DNA from: Pseudomonadota bacterium
GTDB lineage: Bacteria; Pseudomonadota; Gammaproteobacteria; Xanthomonadales; Rhodanobacteraceae
Direction: 5' to 3'
Length of the DNA stretch: 39,714 nucleotides
Assembly: GCA_021805685.1 (NCBI GenBank)
Contig: JAJZET010000220.1
Span: 1-39,714, forward strand
Position 1 is the stretch's first letter, and the number at the start of each line of letters is the position of its first letter. Position numbers and translations under genes: made by a program. This document shows, piece by piece, positions 16,114 to 23,883 of this stretch. The notes beneath the pieces were generated by a model, which worked only from the letters and a program-made list of their open reading frames with translations, searched no databases and was not told the origin of the DNA.

Positions 16114-17064
16114 TCAGGCTGCCGTGGCGCGCATCGCCGCGTGCGTGACGCGGTGGATCAAGCGCGCGGCGACGCGCGCGGTGACGCCGTCGCGGTCGAA
16201 CGGCGGCGACAGCTCGGCCACGTCCATCACCTTAAGCTTGCCGGTGGCGGCGATCGCGTCGAGCAGCGGCTCGACCACCTCCTGCGGCACGCCGCGCGCG
16301 CTGGGTGCGCTGACCCCGGGCGCCACCGCGTGCGGCAGCACGTCGAGGCAGATCGTAAGGTAAATCGCATCGACCTCCGCCAGCTTCGCCTGCAATTGGG
16401 CGATGCGCGCGGGCAGGTCGAGCAAGCTGAGCTGATCGTCGCGCAGGTAGAACACGCCGAGCTGGTCGGCGGTGTCGAACAGCACGCGGGTATTGGCCGA
16501 GGCGCTGATGCCCAGCACGCAGTAGTCCAGCGGCAGGCCGCTCGCGGCGGCGTGCTCGATGGCCTGCAGGAACGGCGTGCCGGAACTAGCGCGATCCTGC
16601 CGGCGCAGGTCGAAATGCGCATCGAAGTTGACGATGGCCACGCGCGGGCGGCGCTCGCCCAGGTGCGCGGCCAGCCCCTGGTAGGTCGCGAACGCGATCT
16701 CGTGCCCGCCGCCGAGGCCGACCGGCAGGTGGCCGGCGTCGAGCAGCGCAGCAAGCTTTTGCGCATAGCTCGATTGCGCGCCCTCCAGATCACCGTCCGC
16801 CACTTCGACGTCACCCGCGTCGTACAGCGGCACATCGTCCAGCAATGGTAGGTTGGAAAGCATCCTGCGCAACGCGGCGGGTCCCTCGGCCGCGCCCACG
16901 CGACCGCCGTTGCGGCTTATGCCTTCGTCGCTGGCCAAACCCAGCACGGCCACGCCGGGCGCGCTGCCGGCCAGCGGTTCGCGCACCCATTGGTGCCAGC
17001 GCCGGGTGGCGGGGCCTTCCGGCAAATCGATGCGACCGCTCCAGCCCTGCACACCGGCACTCAC
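16114..17064 (-). CDS. hutG: Formimidoylglutamase HutG
   Basis: A 316-residue enzyme of the arginase/ureohydrolase fold that splits N-formimidoyl-L-glutamate to glutamate and formamide, the last step of one histidine-degradation route. Manganese-ligand motifs are seen as GGGHE (His-121), NFDAHFD (148-152) and the LTICLDVLP segment (about 236-244) followed by APGVSAP. In the last, the position that is Asp in the usual S/T-x-D-x-D pattern of arginases is Cys-239. No ATG fits the family start; the GTG at 17064 gives MSAGVQGWSGR and a normal length. It is divergent from the ClC-hutI unit. Confidence 0.88.
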   Translation of the reverse strand: MSAGVQGWSGRIDLPEGPATRRWHQWVREPLAGSAPGVAVLGLASDEGISRNGGRVGAAEGPAALRRMLSNLPLLDDVPLYDAGDVEVADGDLEGAQSSYAQKLAALLDAGHLPVGLGGGHEIAFATYQGLAAHLGERRPRVAIVNFDAHFDLRRQDRASSGTPFLQAIEHAAASGLPLDYCVLGISASANTRVLFDTADQLGVFYLRDDQLSLLDLPARIAQLQAKLAEVDAIYLTICLDVLPHAVAPGVSAPSARGVPQEVVEPLLDAIAATGKLKVMDVAELSPPFDRDGVTARVAARLIHRVTHAAMRATAA

Positions 17065-17142
17065 GGCGACACCTGCAAAAACATGCGAATACGCTGGCTC
17101 ATGTGCGGCTCCACGGGGAATATGCGGGATTGTAGTGAGCTC

Positions 17143-17151
17143 TGCGATAAT
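17143..17151 (+). promoter_or_regulatory. Extended -10 element before the ClC gene
   Basis: TGCGATAAT is a TGn-extended -10 element. It ends six bases before the ATG at 17158, so the transcript would start at the start codon. No good -35 is seen, which an extended -10 can tolerate. Confidence 0.45.
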
Positions 17152-17157
17152 CGGCGG

Positions 17158-18537
17158 ATGTCCGAGCCCCTGTCGAAGTCGTCCAACGCTCGTTTGCAGG
17201 CCCTGCTGGGCCATGAGTTCTTCGCCCCGCTGCAATGGAAACGGCGCATCGCGCTGTGGAGCGGCGCACTGCTGGTGGCGCTGGCGGCAATCCTGTTCGC
17301 CAAGGCCAGCAACTGGGCCTACGCACTGTTCCTGCGCGTGGTGGCGCATGGCGCGTGGATCCCGCTGATCATCACGCCGGTGGTTTTTGCATTGCTGGCC
17401 TGGGCGACCGAGGGGCGGCTGCGCGCCACGCGCGGCAGCGGCATTCCGCAGGTGATCGCCACCCTGCACATCGAGGACCAGGGCTTCCGCGCACGCATGC
17501 TGGCGCTGCCCATCGCGGCCTGCAAGATGTTGCTGACGCTGATCGCCCTGGCGGTCGGCGCCTCGATCGGTCGCGAGGGCCCGACCGTGCACGTGGGCGC
17601 GGGCCTGTTCTATTCGCTGGGCCGGCGCTTCGGTTTCGACGACCCCAAGGCTGCTTCACGCTTCATCCTGGCCGGCGGCGCGGCCGGCATCGCCGCCGCA
17701 TTCAACACGCCGCTGGCCGGTGTGATCTTCGCCATCGAGGAACTGGCCGGCACCTTCGAGCACCGCTTCAGCGGCCTGCTGCTCACGGCGGTGTTCGTGG
17801 GCGGCGTGGTGTCGCTGGGCCTGATGGGCAACTACTCGTATTTCGGCCAGGTGCAGGCCAGCCTGCCGCTGGGGCATGCGTGGCTGGCCGTGCTGCTGTG
17901 CGGGGTGATCTGCGGACTGCTTGGCGGCCTGTTCGCGCGACTGGTCCTGCTCAGTCGCCACGGCCCACTGGCGATGATCGGGCGTTTGCGCACACGCTGG
18001 CCGGTGCTGTTCGCCGCGGGCTGCGGCCTTGCGCTGGCGCTGATCGGCATGGCGTCGCACGGCAACGTCTACGGCACCGGCTACGACCAGGCACGCGCCT
18101 TCGTGCAGGAGGCCGCGCAGGCGCCCGGCGAGGGTTTCGGCATCGCCAAGCTGATGGCGAACGTGGTGTCGTACTGGGCCGGCATACCGGGCGGCATCTT
18201 CTCGCCGGCACTGGCCGTGGGCGCCGGGCTTGGCCACAACATCGCATACTTCCTGCCGCACGCCCCGGCCGCCGCGGTGGTGCTGCTGGGCATGAGCGCC
18301 TACCTGTCCGGCGTCACCGGCGCGCCGCTCACCTCCGCGGTGATCGCGATGGAACTGACCGACAACCAGTCCATGGTGATACCGATCATGGCGGCCTGCC
18401 TGCTTGCCCGCGCGGCGGCATCGCTGTTCAGCCCCACACCGGTGTACAAGGACTTTGCCGAGCGCATGGTGCGCGATTTCGAGCGGCAACACGGGACCAC
18501 CACCGGCAACCACGACGACGAACACGCCGGCGCATGA
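17158..18537 (+). CDS. ClC-family chloride channel/antiporter
   Basis: A 459-residue inner-membrane protein with the ClC signatures in order: GSGIP (93-97), GREGP (138-142, with the gating Glu-140) and GGIFSP (345-350). The inner Glu pair in FAIEEL (194-195), linked to proton transport in E. coli ClC, is kept, so Cl-/H+ exchange is more likely than a passive channel. At the position of the central chloride-coordinating Tyr (E. coli TDNYQL), this protein reads TDNQSM, a Gln at 404. There is no C-terminal CBS domain. The hutI start overlaps its stop as ATGA, so both are co-transcribed; a direct link to histidine use is not evident. Confidence 0.93.
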   Translation: MSEPLSKSSNARLQALLGHEFFAPLQWKRRIALWSGALLVALAAILFAKASNWAYALFLRVVAHGAWIPLIITPVVFALLAWATEGRLRATRGSGIPQVIATLHIEDQGFRARMLALPIAACKMLLTLIALAVGASIGREGPTVHVGAGLFYSLGRRFGFDDPKAASRFILAGGAAGIAAAFNTPLAGVIFAIEELAGTFEHRFSGLLLTAVFVGGVVSLGLMGNYSYFGQVQASLPLGHAWLAVLLCGVICGLLGGLFARLVLLSRHGPLAMIGRLRTRWPVLFAAGCGLALALIGMASHGNVYGTGYDQARAFVQEAAQAPGEGFGIAKLMANVVSYWAGIPGGIFSPALAVGAGLGHNIAYFLPHAPAAAVVLLGMSAYLSGVTGAPLTSAVIAMELTDNQSMVIPIMAACLLARAAASLFSPTPVYKDFAERMVRDFERQHGTTTGNHDDEHAGA

Positions 18538-19877
18538 GCAGTTGGGACCAGCTGTTCGTCCATGCCAACCTGGCGAGCTTCGTCGGCGACGCCCCGTTCG
18601 GCCTGATCGAAGACGGCGCCTTGGCCTGTGCCGATGGCCGCATCGCATGGATCGGCCCGATGCGCGAGCTGCCGCCGGACGCGAGCGCCGCGCACGTGGA
18701 AGACCTGGGCGGCGCGCTGCTTACGCCGGGCCTGGTCGACTGCCACACCCACCTGGTGTTCGGCGGCAACCGCGCCCACGAATTCGACCTGCGCCTCAAC
18801 GGCGCCAGCTACGAGGAGATCGCCCGCGCCGGCGGCGGCATCGTCTCCAGCGTGCGCGCCACCCGCGCGGCGGACGAGGAAGCGCTGTTCGCGCAGTCGC
18901 TGCCGCGCGCCCGCGCCCTGCTCAACGACGGCGTGACCACGCTGGAGATCAAATCCGGCTACGGGCTGGAGCTGGACGCCGAGCGCCGCATGCTGCGCGT
19001 GGCGCGGCGCATCGGCGCCGAGCTCGGCATCACGGTACGCACCAGCTTCCTCGGCCTGCACGCGCTGCCGCCCGAGTACCGGGAGCGCCGCGACGACTAC
19101 GTGGCGCTGGTGTGCGACGGCATGCTGCCTGCACTGGCGGCCGAAGGCCTGGTCGATGCGGTGGACGCGTTCTGCGAAACGATCGCCTTCACGCCGGCCG
19201 AGACGCACCGGCTGTTCGAACGCGCGCGACAGCTTGACCTGCCGGTGAAGCTGCACGCGGAACAACTCTCCGACCAGGGCGGCGCCGCGCTGGTGGCTAG
19301 CTTCGACGGCCTCTCCGCCGACCACCTGGAACACCTGGGCGACGCCGGCGTCGCCGCGATGGCCCTGCCGGTGAAGCTGCACGCGGAACAACTCTCCGAC
19401 CAGGGCGGCGCCGCGCTGGTGGCTAGCTTCGACGGCCTCTCCGCCGACCACCTGGAACACCTGGGCGACGCCGGCGTCGCCGCGATGGCGAAGGCCGGCA
19501 CCGTGGCGGTGCTGCTGCCTGGCGCGTTCTACGCACTGCGCGAAACGCAGCTGCCGCCGCTGGCCGCGCTGCGCGCACACGGCGTGCCGGTTGCCATCGC
19601 CACCGACTGCAACCCCGGCACCTCGCCCCTGCTCTCGCTGCGACTGGCCGCCAACATGGCCTGTACGCTGTTTCGCCTCACGCCGGAGGAGGCGCTGCGC
19701 GGCGTCACCGCGAATGCAGCGTGTGCACTCGGCCTCGCCGACCGCGGCAGCCTGGCCGTGGGCCAGCGCGCCGACCTGGTAGCGTGGCATGCGAGGCAGC
19801 CCGCCGAACTCTGCTACTGGATGGGCGGCAACCTGGTGCGCCGGGTCTACCTGGCCGGGCGGTCAGCCGCGGCCTAG
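18534..19877 (+). CDS. hutI: Imidazolonepropionase HutI with a 42-residue internal duplication
   Basis: HutI hydrolyses 4-imidazolone-5-propanoate to N-formimidoyl-glutamate, the step before HutG. The frame encodes 447 residues, 42 more than the usual 405. The amidohydrolase metal sites are DCHTH (70-73), KLHAEQ (His-241), SADHLEH (about 263) and TDCNPGT (in the C-terminal third). A 126-bp tandem repeat doubles residues 236-277 as 278-319 without breaking the frame. This gives two copies of the KLHAEQ and ADHLEH segments and so two sets of metal His inside the barrel. The product would probably misfold if the sequence is right. The ATG overlaps the ClC stop; the 3' end overlaps lpxK by 15 bases. 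Confidence 0.93.
   Translation: MSSWDQLFVHANLASFVGDAPFGLIEDGALACADGRIAWIGPMRELPPDASAAHVEDLGGALLTPGLVDCHTHLVFGGNRAHEFDLRLNGASYEEIARAGGGIVSSVRATRAADEEALFAQSLPRARALLNDGVTTLEIKSGYGLELDAERRMLRVARRIGAELGITVRTSFLGLHALPPEYRERRDDYVALVCDGMLPALAAEGLVDAVDAFCETIAFTPAETHRLFERARQLDLPVKLHAEQLSDQGGAALVASFDGLSADHLEHLGDAGVAAMALPVKLHAEQLSDQGGAALVASFDGLSADHLEHLGDAGVAAMAKAGTVAVLLPGAFYALRETQLPPLAALRAHGVPVAIATDCNPGTSPLLSLRLAANMACTLFRLTPEEALRGVTANAACALGLADRGSLAVGQRADLVAWHARQPAELCYWMGGNLVRRVYLAGRSAAA
19238..19489. repeat. Perfect 126-bp in-frame tandem duplication inside hutI
   Basis: Copy 1 is 19238-19363 and copy 2 is 19364-19489, with no mismatch. The period is 42 codons. The repeated peptide starts LPVKLHAEQ and ends DAGVAAMA. 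Removing one copy restores a 405-residue protein. Confidence 0.98.
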
Positions 19878-20837
19878 GCGCGCCAGCACGGCGTCGAAGA
19901 AAGCCGCCGGCAATTCGGCCCGCACCGGCACGCGCCACCAGTGCGGCTGCGCGAAACCACGGCACTTCACGGCGTCCTTGTCGGTCATCAGCACCGGCAG
20001 CCCGTCACCGAAGGCGAGTTCGGCGACAGCGAACGCATGGTGATCGGGAAACGCGTGCTCGACCACCTCGACGCCCGCCTCGCGCAGGCTGGCGAAGAAG
20101 CGCGCAGGGTTGCCGATGGCCGCCACCGCATGCGCGCGGCGGCTGGCGAAGGCCGACAGCGGTTGCCGATGCGCACCGTCCAGCGTGACGGCCTCGCCAC
20201 CGACGAGCCGCATGGGATATTCGCCGGGCTGCGGCGTACCGCCGTTGCACACGCGCAAATCCACGCGCGCCAGTCGGCGCAGCGGTTCGCGCAGCGGACC
20301 AGCGGGCAGCAGATGGCCGTTGCCGAAACGGCGCGCGCCGTCGATCACGCAGATTTCCGTGTCGCGGGCGAGGCGGTAGTGCTGCAGGCCGTCGTCGGCG
20401 ATCACTACGTCGCAGCCGTCGGCCACCAGCAATTGCGCCGCCGCGGGACGGTCGCGTCCCACGGCCACCGGTATGCCGCTGGCGCGGATCAGGCAAGGTT
20501 CGTCACCGACTTCGGAGGGCATGGGCGCATTGCCCAGCAACACGGGTTCGCGCTGCCTGCCGCCGTGGCCGCGGCTCACCACGCCGGGACGAAAGCCCCG
20601 CACGCGCAACGCTTCCGCCAGGGCGATGGCGAGCGGCGTCTTGCCGGTGCCACCCGCGGTGAGGTTGCCGATCACCACGACCGGCACCGGCAGGTGCACG
20701 CTGTGCAACAGGCCGAGGCGATACAGCCCGCGACGCAGCGCGATCAGTGCGCCGTACAGGCCGGCCAGCGGCCACGTCCACCAGGGGCCGCGGCGGTGGC
20801 CGTACCAAGCTGCCGCGAGTGCATCGGCAACTGCCAT
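19863..20837 (-). CDS. lpxK: Tetraacyldisaccharide 4'-kinase LpxK
   Basis: A 324-residue inner-membrane-associated P-loop kinase that phosphorylates the 4' position of the lipid A disaccharide precursor to give lipid IVA. An N-terminal hydrophobic segment (about 23-45) is followed by the Walker A motif in [12 protein letters not shown] (57-68) and the family signatures SRGHGG and DDGLQHY. It starts seven bases after the msbA stop and ends the exbB-exbD-msbA-lpxK operon. It converges on hutI with a 15-bp overlap. The ATG at 20837 begins [13 protein letters not shown], as in the family. Confidence 0.95.
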   Translation of the reverse strand: MAVADALAAAWYGHRRGPWWTWPLAGLYGALIALRRGLYRLGLLHSVHLPVPVVVIGNLTAGGTGKTPLAIALAEALRVRGFRPGVVSRGHGGRQREPVLLGNAPMPSEVGDEPCLIRASGIPVAVGRDRPAAAQLLVADGCDVVIADDGLQHYRLARDTEICVIDGARRFGNGHLLPAGPLREPLRRLARVDLRVCNGGTPQPGEYPMRLVGGEAVTLDGAHRQPLSAFASRRAHAVAAIGNPARFFASLREAGVEVVEHAFPDHHAFAVAELAFGDGLPVLMTDKDAVKCRGFAQPHWWRVPVRAELPAAFFDAVLARLGRG

Positions 20838-20844
20838 GGCAACG

Positions 20845-22623
20845 TCAATCGCCGCCGAGCTGGGCGTCGTGGAACTGCATGCGATGCAGCGCAGCGTAAT
20901 GGCCGCCCAGCGCCAGCAGTTCGGCATGGTTGCCGCGCTCCACGATGCGGCCCTGCTCCATCACCGCGATCTGATCGGCGCCCTCGATGGTGGAGAGGCG
21001 GTGCGCGATCACCAGCGTGGTGCGGTTGCGCATCAGCTTCTGCAGCGCCTGCTGGATCAGGCGCTCGGACTCGGTGTCCAGTGCGCTGGTGGCCTCGTCG
21101 AGCACCAGGATGGGTGCGTTCTTGAGGATGGCGCGGGCAATCGCGATGCGCTGGCGCTGGCCGCCGGACAAGGTGTTGCCGCCTTCGCCGATATGGGTAT
21201 GGATACCCTGGGGCAGGCGCGCGATGAACTCCATCGCGTTGGCCGCCTCGGCCGCGGCCTCGATCTCGGCTTCGCTGGCGCCGGCCAATTCGCCATAGGC
21301 GATGTTGTTGGCGACCGTGTCGTCGAACAGCACCACGCTCTGCCCCACCCAGGCGATCTGCCGGCGGAGCGAGGCCAGGGTGTAGTTCTGGTAGTCCTCG
21401 CCGTCGAGCACGATGCGGCCGCTGCTCGGCGTGTAAAAGCGCGGTAACAGGCTGACCAGGCTGCTTTTGCCACTGCCGGAGCGGCCGACCAGCGCGGTCA
21501 CCGTACCCGGCGCGCAATGCAGATCGACGCCGCGCAGCGCCTCTGCCTCGCTGCGTGGGTACAGCAGCCGGACGCCCTGTATCGACAAATCGCCACGGGT
21601 GCGATCCAGCACCAGCGTTCCGCGATCCGGCTCGGGGGGGAGGTCGATGATTTCGAACAGATCCTCGGCTGCGGACAAGCCGCGTTGAATATTGGCCTGC
21701 ACGTTGGCCAGCCGGCGCAGCGCCGGCAGCATCATGCCCATCGCGGTGAGCACGGCTACGAACACGCCTGCCGACATTTCGTTCAGCACCTGCGGCCGCG
21801 TCCCCATGAACACCAGCGCGGCCAACGCGCTGGCGGCCACGAACTGGATGGTGGAGCTGGATGCCGCGTTGGTCGCCGCGATCTTCAGATTCAGGCGGCG
21901 GGTGCGCCGGGAGACGTCACCGAAATGGCTGCTCTCATGGGTCTGTCCGTTGTAGACGCGCACCTCGCGATGCGCGCCGACCGATTCCTCGACCGTACCG
22001 GTGACCGATCCCATGGATCCCTGGATCCGCCGGCTGATCTGCCGGTAGCGTCGACTGACCACGGCCGCGATCAGCGCGATCATCGGCACCATCACCAACA
22101 GCACCGACGTGAGATAAACGCTGTTGTGCAGCATCACGACAAGCATGGCAATGACGGTGAACACGTCGGTCACCACCGTCCTTATCGCATCGGTCGCCGC
22201 AGCGGCCACCTGTTCGCTGGTGTAGGTGATGCGGGAAATCTGCTGCCCCGACGGCTCGGCACCGAAAAACTCCACCGGAAGCCGCAGGTAGGCATCGAAG
22301 ACATCCTGCTGGATCTCCTGCACTACATGGCGCCCCATGTACGAAATGCCGTAGCTGCTGACAAAGGTGCCGATCGAACGCACCAGGAACAGTGCAATGA
22401 TCCAGATCGGCATCCAGAAAATCAGGTACGGATCCTTCTTCGTGAACAGTTCATTGGTGATGATCTTGAACAGGTTCGCGAATACCGCCTGGCCGCCGCC
22501 ATCCGCCAGCATGCCCAGCATCGCGATCAAGCCAACTGCCCAGTAACGCCGGGTGTACACCAGCAGCCGCTTGTAGATGCGCCAGGATTCCGCATCCCAG
22601 ATCGTGGTCCTGGTACGACTCAC
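20845..22623 (-). CDS. msbA: Lipid A export ABC transporter MsbA
   Basis: A 592-residue half-transporter that flips lipid A-core across the inner membrane. The N-terminal membrane domain (about 1-340) has six helices; the ATPase domain has Walker A GRSGSGKS (380-387), Q loop WVGQ, signature LSGGQ (485-489), Walker [13 protein letters not shown] (505-516) and the switch His in IAHRLST. Its ATG overlaps the exbD stop by four bases and lpxK follows seven bases later, so lipid A kinase and exporter are made together. Confidence 0.95.
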   Translation of the reverse strand: MSRTRTTIWDAESWRIYKRLLVYTRRYWAVGLIAMLGMLADGGGQAVFANLFKIITNELFTKKDPYLIFWMPIWIIALFLVRSIGTFVSSYGISYMGRHVVQEIQQDVFDAYLRLPVEFFGAEPSGQQISRITYTSEQVAAAATDAIRTVVTDVFTVIAMLVVMLHNSVYLTSVLLVMVPMIALIAAVVSRRYRQISRRIQGSMGSVTGTVEESVGAHREVRVYNGQTHESSHFGDVSRRTRRLNLKIAATNAASSSTIQFVAASALAALVFMGTRPQVLNEMSAGVFVAVLTAMGMMLPALRRLANVQANIQRGLSAAEDLFEIIDLPPEPDRGTLVLDRTRGDLSIQGVRLLYPRSEAEALRGVDLHCAPGTVTALVGRSGSGKSSLVSLLPRFYTPSSGRIVLDGEDYQNYTLASLRRQIAWVGQSVVLFDDTVANNIAYGELAGASEAEIEAAAEAANAMEFIARLPQGIHTHIGEGGNTLSGGQRQRIAIARAILKNAPILVLDEATSALDTESERLIQQALQKLMRNRTTLVIAHRLSTIEGADQIAVMEQGRIVERGNHAELLALGGHYAALHRMQFHDAQLGGD

Positions 22624-23051
22624 CGCGTGGCGTCCGGCTGCGTCGGCGTGGTGGCGATGGACAGGCGCGTGTAGCCGAGCTGGCCCAGCGCGTCCATCGC
22701 GGTCACCACGCTCTGGTGCGAGGACAGCGCGTCGGCGCGGATCGTCACCGGACGGTCGTGGTCGCCGTTGGCGTTGCGCTCGATCGCCTGCTTCAGCACG
22801 GCTACGCCCTCACCCGGCACCGCGTCGCTGCCCACCCAGTAGCGGCCTTCGCGATCCACCGTGATGGTGAGCGCCGGCGCATTCATGTCGCGGTCCTGCG
22901 CGCTGGCGTTGGGCAGGGTGACCTGCATGCGCGAGTGCTGCACGAAGGTGCTGGTGAGCACGAAGAACATCAGCAGGGTGAGCAGCACGTCGATCAGCGG
23001 CACCACGTTGATCTCGAAGTCGTCCCCACGGCGGTCGTTGCCGATACGCAT
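22620..23051 (-). CDS. exbD: ExbD/TolR-family proton-channel protein
   Basis: A 143-residue protein with a short cytoplasmic start, one membrane helix and a periplasmic domain. The helix holds the essential Asp in NVVPLIDVLLTLLMFF (about residue 21), the proton carrier of ExbB-ExbD motors. It overlaps msbA by four bases and follows exbB by four. No tonB lies nearby. The exbB-exbD pair upstream of msbA-lpxK is the arrangement known in Xanthomonas relatives. Confidence 0.9.
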   Translation of the reverse strand: MRIGNDRRGDDFEINVVPLIDVLLTLLMFFVLTSTFVQHSRMQVTLPNASAQDRDMNAPALTITVDREGRYWVGSDAVPGEGVAVLKQAIERNANGDHDRPVTIRADALSSHQSVVTAMDALGQLGYTRLSIATTPTQPDATR

Positions 23052-23055
23052 GCAG

Positions 23056-23727
23056 TCAGCCCGGGCCGTTCGTAGCGGTCGTGGCAGCCGTGGCAGTGCG
23101 CCGCACGCGCGCCGCCGCGGCAGGAGTGGCCAGGGTCAACTCGTCCAGCAATGCGGTGGCCTGCTTCTCCATCTGCACGCAGTAGCCGGCGATGCGCGAA
23201 CGCAGCCAGCGGTGCAACACGTAGGCGGGGATCGCCACGGTGAGGCCGGACGCCGTGCAGATCAGCGCTTCGCCGATGCCGCCGGCCATCTTCGCCGGGT
23301 CGCCGATGCCGCCAGCCATCACCTGCATGAACATGCGGATCAGGCCGATCACCGTGCCGAAAAGCCCCAGCAGCGGGCCGATCAGCGCGATGGTGCCCAG
23401 CGTGTTGAGGTAGCGCTCCATCCGGTGCACCACGTGGCGGCCGGTGTCCTCGATGCGCTCCTTGATGATGTCGCGCGACTGACCGCGCACGGCCAGCGCC
23501 GAGGCCAGCAATTCACCGAGCGGGGAGTCGTTGGACAGCGCCTCGAGGTGGCGCGGATCGAGCTGACCGGAGCGCGCCCACTGGCGCACCTCATCGCCCA
23601 GCCCCGGCGGCAGCACGGCATTGCGCCGCAACGTCCAGCAACGCTCGAGCACGATCGCCACCGCCACCAGCGAGCACACCAGGATGGGCAGCATCGCCCA
23701 ACCGCCAGCCATCAGGATATCGAGCAC
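23056..23727 (-). CDS. exbB: ExbB/TolQ-family proton-channel protein
   Basis: A 223-residue inner-membrane protein with three helices: one at the N-terminus (about 6-26) and two in the conserved channel region (about 115-140 and 155-180), with LGTIALIGPLLGLFGTVIGL and GEALICTASGLTVAIPAY typical of the MotA/TolQ/ExbB domain. It forms the stator with ExbD. No ATG fits; the GTG at 23727 (MLDILMAGG) gives the family N-terminus. It is the first gene of the exbB-exbD-msbA-lpxK operon. Confidence 0.92.
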   Translation of the reverse strand: MLDILMAGGWAMLPILVCSLVAVAIVLERCWTLRRNAVLPPGLGDEVRQWARSGQLDPRHLEALSNDSPLGELLASALAVRGQSRDIIKERIEDTGRHVVHRMERYLNTLGTIALIGPLLGLFGTVIGLIRMFMQVMAGGIGDPAKMAGGIGEALICTASGLTVAIPAYVLHRWLRSRIAGYCVQMEKQATALLDELTLATPAAAARVRRTATAATTATNGPG

Positions 23728-23762
23728 GTTCGTTCCACCGGACGTTCAAAACGAGAGGCCGC

Positions 23763-23771
23763 ATCATAGCA
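23763..23771 (-). promoter_or_regulatory. Extended -10 element before exbB
   Basis: On the minus strand TGCTATGAT is a good TGn-extended -10, 35 bases before the exbB GTG. No clear -35 was found. It would drive the four-gene envelope operon. Confidence 0.45.
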
Positions 23772-23883
23772 GCCGGCTCGCGCGGTTCCGTGGTGGGCGT
23801 GGCAGTCCGGAAAATCGCCGGGAGCGGCTTTTGGCGACCCGGCAACAGCCCGCAGCTCGACGGCCGGGGACGGCCATTGCCCG

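Noticed and set aside
17235-19877. An 880-codon frame joining the ClC region and hutI
   Set aside because: The first part is an out-of-frame reading of the ClC gene; hutI has its own ATG at 18534 overlapping the ClC stop.
23278-23330. Near-repeat in exbB (two GGIGDPAK/GGIGEA units)
   Set aside because: Short, inside a conserved Gly-rich loop; not a tandem duplication like the other three.
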